Assembly (NCBI GenBank): GCA_963781785.1
Contig: CAWAHD010000001.1
Coordinates: 2,549,603-2,613,602, forward strand
Direction of reading: 5' to 3'
DNA length: 64,000 nucleotides
Source: CAWAHD01 sp963781785
Lineage (GTDB): Bacteria > Planctomycetota > Planctomycetia > Isosphaerales > Isosphaeraceae
Shown here: positions 26,910-34,670 of the stretch, in pieces
How the letters are laid out: the number at the start of each line of letters is the position of its first letter
How positions within the stretch are numbered: the first letter of the stretch is position 1
Program-made: the position numbers and the translations under genes
The notes under the pieces: generated by a model
What the model was told of the DNA's origin: nothing
The model's database searches: none
Seen by the model: the letters and a program-made list of their open reading frames with translations, nothing else

Positions 26910-27686
26910 TCATCGGTTAGCAACATCAAGGTCGAGATTCGATAGAGCAGCGGAAAAATGGTAAGGCGGCCAGGGCCCTGTCAGGAGCAGCCGGCAGAGG
27001 CATCGATCGCGAAACTCATCAAAGGCACGTACGAACCGTTCGCGGTCGCAACGCCGGGTGAGAAAATGAAGGGAAAGCACGCCGCGGTCGGCATCGGCGG
27101 TCTCATCGGCCTGGAACCTCACGAAACGTCCAGCGAATGCGTCCTGGACGGTCTCGATGGCGCGTGCCTTTCTTCGGGCTGATGCCTCGCGCTCTTGATA
27201 CCGGGCGCGAAGGCGAGCTAGGTACTCCGTGCCCGATCGTGCACAAGTCGCGTGCGGAACGTCGGAAGCCAGGCGCTCGGCCCCAGACTGCTGCGCAATT
27301 TCGCGGCTCGGCTCGTCCGGGTCGATTTCGACAGTGTTCCAGACGACCCGCACACCCATCTCTTCGCATCCCTCAATCACATCGAGGGCGGCGCGAAACG
27401 GCCCTGCCCGGAGTGTGAGCATTTCCTCGATGTCTCGCTCGGACGCGGCGCAGGTGCCGTACCGAACGGGAAGGACGTCGCACTGGGCGTGCAGGGCCGA
27501 TACAACCTGCGCGAAGGCCAGCACCGAAGGTAAATCTTCCGTCGACGGGTGCTCGATGACGGCGGCCGAGGCGGCTGCGATGCCGTGCGTCTTGACCATG
27601 GAGACGGCGCTCCCGCCAGGACGCGCGGCAAGGTTGAGTCCGGCCGCTGCTTGCTCGCGGACAATGCCATAAATGAGGCGACTCAT
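26910..27686 (-). CDS. gvpF: Gas vesicle protein GvpL/GvpF, copy 2
   Basis: 258 residues from ATG 27686, which overlaps the stop of copy 3. MSRLIYGIVREQ at the start, VLPVRYGTCAASERDIEEML in the middle and LLTGPWPPYHFSAAL near the end are GvpL/F hallmarks. The C-terminus differs from the other two copies. Intact. Confidence 0.92.
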   Translation of the reverse strand: MSRLIYGIVREQAAAGLNLAARPGGSAVSMVKTHGIAAASAAVIEHPSTEDLPSVLAFAQVVSALHAQCDVLPVRYGTCAASERDIEEMLTLRAGPFRAALDVIEGCEEMGVRVVWNTVEIDPDEPSREIAQQSGAERLASDVPHATCARSGTEYLARLRARYQEREASARRKARAIETVQDAFAGRFVRFQADETADADRGVLSLHFLTRRCDRERFVRAFDEFRDRCLCRLLLTGPWPPYHFSAALSNLDLDVANR

Positions 27687-28484
27687 GATGGGGTCCGATC
27701 CAGCGAAGGACAAAAATGAAACGGCGGCCAGGGTCCGCAGCATTCCAGGCTGATCCCCTGTTCGCTGAAGCGAGATCCAAGCGTGTCGGCGAGGCCGCCG
27801 AGGCCATCGGCGGCGGGGCGCGGCACGAGCAGGGCAAGATTCAGGATCGTCTCCAGGTCGGTCCGGGAACCGATTCTCTGCGGGAGGCTCACGACTTCAA
27901 TTGCGCGGGCGAGCAGTGCCGCGCGGATTTCCTCTGCCGCCGCCTGAGTCGACAGGATCGCCCGCCGGCGTGTCGCGGATTTCAGGCGCTTCTCGATGAA
28001 GTAGCGTTTTCCCGGCGCGTTGGGCAAACACCGCCATTCCTCAACAAGGGCAGGGTCGGACGACTTGGCCCACTCGTCTGACGTTTCGATGTTCACGAAG
28101 GCTTTGACCGACCATTCCTCCTTGCCAGTGATCCGCTCGAAGAAACTGGCTATCGCACAGTAGTGTGCATCGACGAACGTTTCCAGCGCCTCGCGGCTCG
28201 AGAACACTGCGCCAAAGCGCACGGGTAGAACGGGAGAACGTTCCATGACCGCCTCGATCACTTGCTCGTGCCGGCAGGCGCGGGACGACCCAGGCCGGGT
28301 CGAGGGGCACGTCCACGGCGGTGGCTTGCTGGAAAACGGAGAGCGGCACCTCGCTGATTACTGCTGCCAGCTCTCGAATGTCGAGACTCGTGACCGGCCC
28401 GCCACCATCGAGCCCGTCGACCGCGAGATCGCGGACCGAGCCCGCACGGGCGAGGCAGTACAGATAGATCGAGATCTGGTCCAT
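27683..28484 (-). pseudogene. gvpF: Gas vesicle protein GvpL/GvpF, copy 3, one frameshift
   Basis: From ATG 28484: MDQISIYLYCLARAGSVRDL and ELAAVISEVPLSVFQQ. Near 28275 the frame changes, and the protein continues HEQVIEAVMERSPVLPVRFG, then FVNIETSDEWAK and CCGPWPPFHFCPSL to the stop. The two halves together give a normal GvpL/F of about 267 residues. It overlaps copy 2. Confidence 0.85.
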
Positions 28485-28537
28485 CGTGCTGCCTTCGCGA
28501 CGGGATTGCGACATCTCGGTACGTGAGGCCATGGGCC

Positions 28538-30697
28538 TCAGAGCGTCCCTCCCAGCGATCCATGCTGCGATCGGATGTGCGTGATGGCCAGGGCCAGGTG
28601 ATCGGCGAGGATCAGCACGCGGGCGGGCTCGCCGCAGTCCATCGCCGTGCGAGCCGCCCGGATCGCCGCCAGCGCCGCCTGGTCACACACGGCCTGGATA
28701 TCGGCGCCCGTGAATCCTGCGGTGCGGTCGGCGAGGCTTTCGAGAATGATACCGTCCGCCACCGGCCTGCCTCGCAGTCCGATCGCGAAGATCGCGGCGC
28801 GGGCGTCGCGGTCGGGAAGCGGAAGCTCCACCTGGACGTCGAATCGCCCGGGCCGGAGGAGAGCCGGGTCGAGGATGTCGCCGCGGTTCGTGGCACCCAG
28901 GATCAGGACGCCTTTGAGCTCCTCGACCCCGTCCATCTCGGCCAGAAACTGGCCGATCACGCGCTCGGTGACATTCGACTCGGCTGCACCTGAGCCCCGA
29001 CTAGGGACCAGCGAGTCGATCTCGTCGAAAAAGATGATGCACGGCGCCGCCTGCCGCGCCTTGTGGAAGACTTCGCGGACCCCGCGCTCGGATTCACCGA
29101 CATATTTCGAGAGCAGGGCAGGCCCCTTGACCGAGATGAAGTTCACCTGGGTCTCGGTCGCCAGGGCCTTGGCAACAAGTGTCTTGCCGCAGCCCGGCGG
29201 GCCCGAGAGCAAGATCCCCTTGGGAGGCTTGACCATGGCCGCGGCGAACAGATCGGGATACTTGAGCGGCCACTCGACGGCCTCTTCGAGCTGACGCTTG
29301 ATCTGGTCCAGGCCGCCCACATCGGTCCAGCGAACGTTGGGAATCTCGACGAAGACCTCGCGAATCGCCGATGGCTCGACCTCGCAGAGAGCCGTTTGAA
29401 AATCGTCGGCGTAGACTTCCAGCTTGCGCAGGGCATCGTAAGGTATCTGCCCGGATGCGAAGTCGATCTGGGGTAGAAAGCGGCGCAGGCAGCTCACGGC
29501 AGCTTCTCGGCAGAGAGCTTCAAGGTCGGCACCGACGAACCCATGAGTGATCGATGCCAGGTGAGCGAGATCGACATCCGCAGCCAGGGGCATTCCCTGG
29601 CTATGGATCTCGAGAATCTGCTGCCGTCCCTCACGATCTGGGATCGGGATCGCGATCTCGCGGTCGAACCGGCCGGGCCGCCGGAGCGCTGGATCGAGGA
29701 CGTTGGGAAGGTTCGTGGCAGCGATGACGATCAGATTCTGTCGCCTTGCGAGGCCATCCATCAAGGCAAGGAGCTGGGCGACGACGCGCTTCTCGACCTC
29801 GCCAACGACCTGCTCGCGCCTGGGTGCGATCGCGTCGATCTCGTCGATGAAGATGATGCTCGGCGTCTGCCGAGAGGCTTCCTCGAAGATCTTGCGCAGA
29901 TGCGCCTCGCTTTCCCCGTAGAACTTGTGAATGATCTCAGGGCCGTTCACCGAGAAAAACCGGGCCTCGGTCTCGTGCGCCACTGCGCGGGCGATCAGCG
30001 TCTTGCCGCAGCCCGGCGGACCGTGCAGGAGCACCCCCTTGGGCGCATCGATCCCGAGTCGCTCGAATACCTCCGGGTAGCGTAACGGAAGCTCGATGAT
30101 CTCGCGGATCCGATGGAGCTCGCGCTTGAGGCCACCGATATTCTCGTAGGAAAGCGTCCGAGCCGGTTCCTTCTGCTTGTCCTTGGCCTGCGGCCGGCCG
30201 ATTTCGAGCATCGTGCTCGGCCGGATCACGACCGGGCCCGGTGGAACAGTGCCGGCCACCTTGAAGTCGGCAGACCGCGCTCCGAACAGGGTGGCGCGAA
30301 TGCGGTCGCCCGTGACGACCGCAAGACCATCCACCAGACCGCCGATGTAGTTCAAATCGCGGTCGGTGGGGACGATATCCAGCGGAGTGATCACGACGCG
30401 CTCCGCGGCGCGCGGCACGATCTTGCGCACACTGACCGTCTGGTCGAGCGCGACGCCCGCATTCTCGCGCGTCACACCGTCGAGCTGGGCTCGGGTCTGG
30501 CCGCGATGTTCCTTGTATGCGGGCATCGCCTTCGCGACGGTCTTGCGCTTGCCGCTCAGCTCGACGATGTCGCCGACCTCGACTCCGATCTTTGCAAGAT
30601 CGGCCGGATCCAACCGGACGAGGCCGCGCCCGAGATCCTTGGCCAGAGCCTCGGTTGCCTTCAGCTTGAGCGTTGCTTCTTCGGCGGTGTCCGGCAT
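28538..30697 (-). CDS. CDC48/p97-like double AAA+ ATPase
   Basis: 719 residues. An N-terminal double-psi-barrel region (LGRGLVRLDPADLAKIGVEV) is followed by two AAA+ modules. D1: GPPGCGKTLIAR, IIFIDEIDAIAPRR, second region of homology DPALRRPGRFDREI. D2: GPPGCGKTLVAK, IIFFDEIDSLVPSR, LDPALLRPGRFDVQV. All Walker and Arg-finger positions look intact. An unfoldase/segregase is predicted. Placement between Hsp20 and gvpL/F suggests remodelling of gas vesicle proteins, as inferred for AAA proteins in other gvp clusters. Confidence 0.93.
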   Translation of the reverse strand: MPDTAEEATLKLKATEALAKDLGRGLVRLDPADLAKIGVEVGDIVELSGKRKTVAKAMPAYKEHRGQTRAQLDGVTRENAGVALDQTVSVRKIVPRAAERVVITPLDIVPTDRDLNYIGGLVDGLAVVTGDRIRATLFGARSADFKVAGTVPPGPVVIRPSTMLEIGRPQAKDKQKEPARTLSYENIGGLKRELHRIREIIELPLRYPEVFERLGIDAPKGVLLHGPPGCGKTLIARAVAHETEARFFSVNGPEIIHKFYGESEAHLRKIFEEASRQTPSIIFIDEIDAIAPRREQVVGEVEKRVVAQLLALMDGLARRQNLIVIAATNLPNVLDPALRRPGRFDREIAIPIPDREGRQQILEIHSQGMPLAADVDLAHLASITHGFVGADLEALCREAAVSCLRRFLPQIDFASGQIPYDALRKLEVYADDFQTALCEVEPSAIREVFVEIPNVRWTDVGGLDQIKRQLEEAVEWPLKYPDLFAAAMVKPPKGILLSGPPGCGKTLVAKALATETQVNFISVKGPALLSKYVGESERGVREVFHKARQAAPCIIFFDEIDSLVPSRGSGAAESNVTERVIGQFLAEMDGVEELKGVLILGATNRGDILDPALLRPGRFDVQVELPLPDRDARAAIFAIGLRGRPVADGIILESLADRTAGFTGADIQAVCDQAALAAIRAARTAMDCGEPARVLILADHLALAITHIRSQHGSLGGTL

Positions 30698-30712
30698 GCG
30701 CAGATCCCCTGT

Positions 30713-31255
30713 TCACCTGGCAAATTCGATCTCGAGAACGCCGTTCCGGCACGTATGTTTCATCTGGGCGCTGGAAAACGCCGCCGGCAGCAGCACTTCC
30801 TTGCGGTACTTCTTGCGCCCTCGCTCTGCCGAGATCGTCAGGATGTCGTCGTGAAGCTCGAGGTGGAGGTCGTCCTCGCCCACGCCCGGCAGCTCGGCGA
30901 CGACGAGCACCTTCTTGGCCTCTTCAAACACGTCCACCATCGGCTCGTTGACCTCGTGGACAGCGACCTTGCCCGTTCGTTCGTCCTTGCCGACATTCCC
31001 GAATGGCTCGACCTTCCAGCCGTCGCCTTCGCCGACAGCAGTCCTGATGGTGAAACCGACAACGCCGCGCACCGGTTTGCCGCGTAGCTCCTCGATCCGG
31101 TGCAGCTCTTCGCCGCGCTGTGCCAGATCCCCGAGCTTCTCGAGCAGACCACCGAGACTGCCCATGAATCCACCGAGGCCGTTGGAATTCTCGCCTCCAG
31201 TGGGTTTCCGCTTCTCTTCCGCCTCCTCAGAACGTCCCTTTCGTGTTTTTGCCAT
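30713..31255 (-). CDS. gvpH: Hsp20/alpha-crystallin protein, GvpH-like
   Basis: 180 residues from ATG 31255. A variable G-rich N-terminus precedes an alpha-crystallin domain (about residues 95-180): NEPMVDVFEEAKKVLVVAEL, PGVGEDDLHLELHDDILTIS, YRKEVLLPAAF, ending NGVLEIEFAR. Archaeal GvpH is an Hsp20-family protein, and this one lies in the same operon direction, 15 nt before the CDC48-like gene. Confidence 0.82.
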   Translation of the reverse strand: MAKTRKGRSEEAEEKRKPTGGENSNGLGGFMGSLGGLLEKLGDLAQRGEELHRIEELRGKPVRGVVGFTIRTAVGEGDGWKVEPFGNVGKDERTGKVAVHEVNEPMVDVFEEAKKVLVVAELPGVGEDDLHLELHDDILTISAERGRKKYRKEVLLPAAFSSAQMKHTCRNGVLEIEFAR

Positions 31256-31362
31256 GATTGCTCGAGCTCCTTGATATGGCCGGAGATACCGAGATTTCGG
31301 CATCCGGCCGGTGACACGGGAACAGACACCAGACGTCGGGCACCGCAATCGAACGATTGGAA

Positions 31363-32784
31363 TCACAGCGCGATCGCGTATTGTTTCGCCTTTGTTCGGA
31401 TGGTCTTGTAGTCAACCTGCAGCAGCCGCGCGGCCTCGGCCTTGTTACCGCCCGTTCGCTTGAGAACCTGCGTCAGCAGTTCGCGCTCGATCTGCCACAC
31501 GCGCTTGCGTACGACCTCTCGCAATGAGAGGCCCGCATCGGCCGGATCGGCGTCATCGAGTTTTGCACCAGCTCCCCGTCCCACTTCTCTCGGCGGGCCG
31601 GACTGCTCGAGACGGAGGTGCTCCGTGCTGATGGATGTCTCGGTCAGAAGTACCGCTCGACGAATGACATTACGGAGCTCGCGGACGTTGCCGGGCCAGG
31701 AGTAGCTGCGCAGCTCATCGAGCGCCGCGGGATCGATCTCGACCGCCTTGCCAAGCTCCTGGCATGTTGACCGCAGAAAGCGCTGGGCCAGGTAAACCAG
31801 ATCGTCTTTCCGTTCCCGCAACGGGGGGACGGCGATCGCAAACTCGTTGAGCCGGTGATACAGGTCGCGGCGGAAGCGGCCGGCGGCGACGAGTACCTCG
31901 AGGCCCTCGTTCGTCGCGGCCAGCACGCGGACGTTGAGCTGGATGGGGGCCGTGCCGCCCACCCGGAAGATCCTTCGTTCCTGGAGTGCGCGCAGCAGCT
32001 TGGCCTGCATGGCCAGCGGCAGGTTGGTGATCTCGTCGAGGAAGAGCGTGCCGCCGGCGGCGGCCTCGAAGCAGCCCGGCCGGGTGCGGTCGGCCCCTGT
32101 GAACGCACCTCGTTCGTGCCCGAACAATTCGCTCTCGATCAAGCTGGTCGGGAGCGATCCGCAATCGACAGGAACAAAAGGCGCGGCGGCCCGCGGGCTC
32201 GACCGATGAATGGTCCGGGCCACCAGTTCCTTCCCCACACCCGTCTCGCCGGTCACGATCACTGTGAAGTCCGTCGGTGCCACGCGATGAACGTCATCCA
32301 TGATCCGACGCACCGGCAGGCTCGAACCCATTGCTTCCGGCAACGTCAGCTCGCGCGACGCCAGCGATCGCGGAAGCGCGGTCGTTCGGGTCCCGTTCAA
32401 TCGATGGCTCTCGACCGCCATGTGGACCGTCAGCACGACTTCGTCGTTCTTGAACGGTTTCGTCAGGAAGGCAAAGACCCCATTCTCGACAGCTCTGAGT
32501 GCGGAACTCACGCTGGCGAACGCCGTGATGAGGATGATCGGCGTCTTGAGAGCGGACTTACGAGCTTCCTGCAGAACTTGCAGGCCGCTGATCCCGGGCA
32601 TCCTCATATCCACCACCGCGGCGTCGACCTCCTGCTCTCTCATGATCTTCAAAGCCGTCGTCCCGTCTTCCGCCATGACCGGTTCGAAGCCTTCTCGCTT
32701 CAAGAGAGTCGTGAGCGCCCACCGGCTATCTTCCTCGTCGTCCGTGACCAGAACGCGATTCGCAATCGATTTCTGGATCGTCAT
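31363..32784 (-). CDS. NtrC-type sigma-54 response regulator
   Basis: 473 residues from ATG 32784. The receiver domain has DDEEDSRWAL and phospho-Asp in VVDMRMPG. The AAA+ activator domain carries Walker A GETGVGKE, the sigma-54 contact loop GAFTGA, GTLFLDEITNLP and RRDLYHRLNEF. The Fis-type HTH at the end reads GGNKAEAARLLQVDYKTIRT. Likely activator of the sigma-54 promoter of gvpA. The partner kinase is probably the PAS kinase at 25413-26897. It follows the upstream gene by 10 nt. Confidence 0.93.
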   Translation of the reverse strand: MTIQKSIANRVLVTDDEEDSRWALTTLLKREGFEPVMAEDGTTALKIMREQEVDAAVVDMRMPGISGLQVLQEARKSALKTPIILITAFASVSSALRAVENGVFAFLTKPFKNDEVVLTVHMAVESHRLNGTRTTALPRSLASRELTLPEAMGSSLPVRRIMDDVHRVAPTDFTVIVTGETGVGKELVARTIHRSSPRAAAPFVPVDCGSLPTSLIESELFGHERGAFTGADRTRPGCFEAAAGGTLFLDEITNLPLAMQAKLLRALQERRIFRVGGTAPIQLNVRVLAATNEGLEVLVAAGRFRRDLYHRLNEFAIAVPPLRERKDDLVYLAQRFLRSTCQELGKAVEIDPAALDELRSYSWPGNVRELRNVIRRAVLLTETSISTEHLRLEQSGPPREVGRGAGAKLDDADPADAGLSLREVVRKRVWQIERELLTQVLKRTGGNKAEAARLLQVDYKTIRTKAKQYAIAL

Positions 32785-32794
32785 GGGAGAAAAC

Positions 32795-33406
32795 CTACCC
32801 TGTTGATGGAGCGGATGGTCGCACGTTGTTCGACGGCGCAACGCCGTCACGGGACTCCGCCGCGCTCATGTCGCTGAAACGGCTGAGGCGGATATCCGGA
32901 GGAAGGTGGCTCTCGAGCGCGTGCAAGATCCCCAGGAAGATCAACCCCGTCTCGCCCTCCTTCAGTGTCTGGTCGATCTGTCTGGCGATGTGATCGTCAC
33001 GCTGTTCCAGGAGCCGCTTGCTGAGCCTGGCATGCCTGAGATCCCGGACTGTGTTGCGGGAATGCGTTGGCGTGGCGAGCGCATCGCGAGCGAGCTTGTA
33101 CTCTTGCATCAGAAGCTCCGGTGCCTCAGTGCCCGTGAGCTTCGCTCCCTTGGCCATCAAGTCCAGGAGAATCTGGTGATTCACGCTACCCTCCTGAGCC
33201 AGTTCGCGAACGATCGCCTCCTCGTTACCGCACACGGGCAGGCCGTCCTGGTAGAGTCGCACTCGGCGGTAATCCAGGTTGAGCCCCTCGATCTGCGTCG
33301 CGATCGTTTCCCACAGTCGCATCACTGCCTCCTGTCGCAGTTCCCATTGCTCTGCCCCGGTTCGCTCGATGTGATGGCGGCGCACGGATTCCTGAAGGCT
33401 CCCCAT
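32795..33406 (-). CDS. Conserved-looking helical protein upstream of the sigma-54 regulator, not recognised
   Basis: 203 residues from ATG 33406; an in-frame start at 33466 is also possible. Rich in charged helices: HHIERTGAEQWELRQEAVMR, LNLDYRRVRLYQDGLPVCGN, LLMQEYKLARDALA, RQIDQTLKEGETGLIFLG. No domain recognised. The 10-nt spacing to the regulator suggests a functional link, for example a cognate sensor or modulator. That is inference. Confidence 0.65.
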   Translation of the reverse strand: MGSLQESVRRHHIERTGAEQWELRQEAVMRLWETIATQIEGLNLDYRRVRLYQDGLPVCGNEEAIVRELAQEGSVNHQILLDLMAKGAKLTGTEAPELLMQEYKLARDALATPTHSRNTVRDLRHARLSKRLLEQRDDHIARQIDQTLKEGETGLIFLGILHALESHLPPDIRLSRFSDMSAAESRDGVAPSNNVRPSAPSTG

Positions 33407-33586
33407 ATCGGTTTCGGTGTGAATGATCGGAACCAAGATTAACGGCCGCACCGATCGACCCGGCATCGCATCGATCTCCGAACCGACAAAAAATGACGCT
33501 ACGACGCAAAAGCCGATCGAGCCCCCCGTTTCTGGCCGAGCGACTGCTGCCGGCCGCTCCGGGTTCTCTGCGAGCCGCCTCGCGCA

Positions 33587-33724
33587 TCAGGGGTGCTGTC
33601 GTGCCTTTTGCAGGGCGGCGTCGCCGCTCGCCGCTGTCTCGATCCAGTAGCCCTTGTCGCGGAACAAATCCGCCATGTTCTGGCACGTGTCGGCGTCGTC
33701 ATCCACCACGAGAATCATGGGCAT
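33587..33724 (-). pseudogene. Receiver-domain stub
   Basis: MPMILVVDDDADTCQNMADL and GYWIETAASGDAALQKARQH form the first 45 residues of a response-regulator receiver. The frame then stops, and nothing with the phospho-Asp block follows. It is a 5' remnant, possibly truncated by rearrangement. Confidence 0.65.
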
Positions 33725-34199
33725 CGCAACCTCCGCGATGAGGCTTCGTGCCGGGTTCACCCTTGGCAGCCATGCGGGGCGCGAGAGAATCGGCGAATAT
33801 CCCACTGGCCATATGCCCGTTCTCAGCCACGAGCATGTGTGAGTCTGAACAGGGATGCCGCACGGTCGGCTGGGCTGCGACGGGCAGGCTCTTCCCATCG
33901 AGCCGATCACTGAGGTTGCTTGGTTGGTGTTGCATGTCACTAATCGAGTTGCGGCATCGGTTCGGTCGGACCTCGACCAGACTGCTCCGGATCTGATCCG
34001 CTTCCGGAACAGCCATTGCATTCGCTGGGACGATCTGCTTCAGGTCACAACTGGTATCGCGGCCCTCGAGGATGACGATCCCAGCGCTTGCGGAGACCGA
34101 CACCTTGCGCAAGACCATGTAGCCGGTTGCAGGCAGCGCGCACTCGGTTCGCTCGTCTACTTGGCGGTCATCGATTCGCGGCTTAATAAGGCACCCCAT
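33699..34199 (-). CDS. BON-domain-like protein, partly degenerate
   Basis: Residues 9-75 follow the BON pattern found in many planctomycete proteins: DERTECALPATGYMVLRKVS, then AGIVILEGRDTSCDLKQIV, then AVPEADQIRSSLVEVRPN. The usual SYYLKQ motif is altered to SCDLKQ, and the conserved GV before the last strand to EA. The C-terminal half overlaps the receiver stub in another frame and is not BON-like. Real but possibly decaying gene. The start is uncertain. Confidence 0.5.
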   Translation of the reverse strand: MGCLIKPRIDDRQVDERTECALPATGYMVLRKVSVSASAGIVILEGRDTSCDLKQIVPANAMAVPEADQIRSSLVEVRPNRCRNSISDMQHQPSNLSDRLDGKSLPVAAQPTVRHPCSDSHMLVAENGHMASGIFADSLAPRMAAKGEPGTKPHRGGCDAHDSRGG

Positions 34200-34670
34200 C
34201 TCCTGCCGAGCATCCTTTTTTCGAGGCACTGTTCACCGGCGGCCTGGATCATTGGTGTAACAGGCTGGACCATGGGGAGTACCCCTCAACGATCCGACAC
34301 GAACCGCCATGTAGCCAGCACGCCGATCAACGTTTCAGGAATCCAATCGCACGCCTCGGTGACGCCCAAAGTTTGCTTTTCAGGGGAAACCTCGGTGCAC
34401 CTCGTCCGGCTCGGCATCGCGATCAGCACTCAAGAGTCGGCGGCTCATACCGAATTCTGTACAGTTGCAGGGCTTCCGCACCGACCCGCTTTGAAAGGCG
34501 TACTCCGAATACCTTAACCGGACGGCCAAAAACCCGACAGTCGGGATCACGAAACAGTCGTTGTCGGAGAAACCCTGACACAAATCCCAAGGGATCACCC
34601 GTGTCGGTCGTTGCGCGGCGCTCGCTACAATGAGGGCCGTCCGAAACCCAGGGATGAGGGAGAGCCGGCG
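34200..34670. other. Intergenic, nothing recognised
   Basis: About 470 nt between divergent genes. No convincing gene, terminator or promoter was identified. Confidence 0.5.

Noticed and set aside
31855..32877. 340-codon plus-strand frame
   Set aside because: Shadow of the NtrC-type regulator. The opposite strand has all expected motifs.
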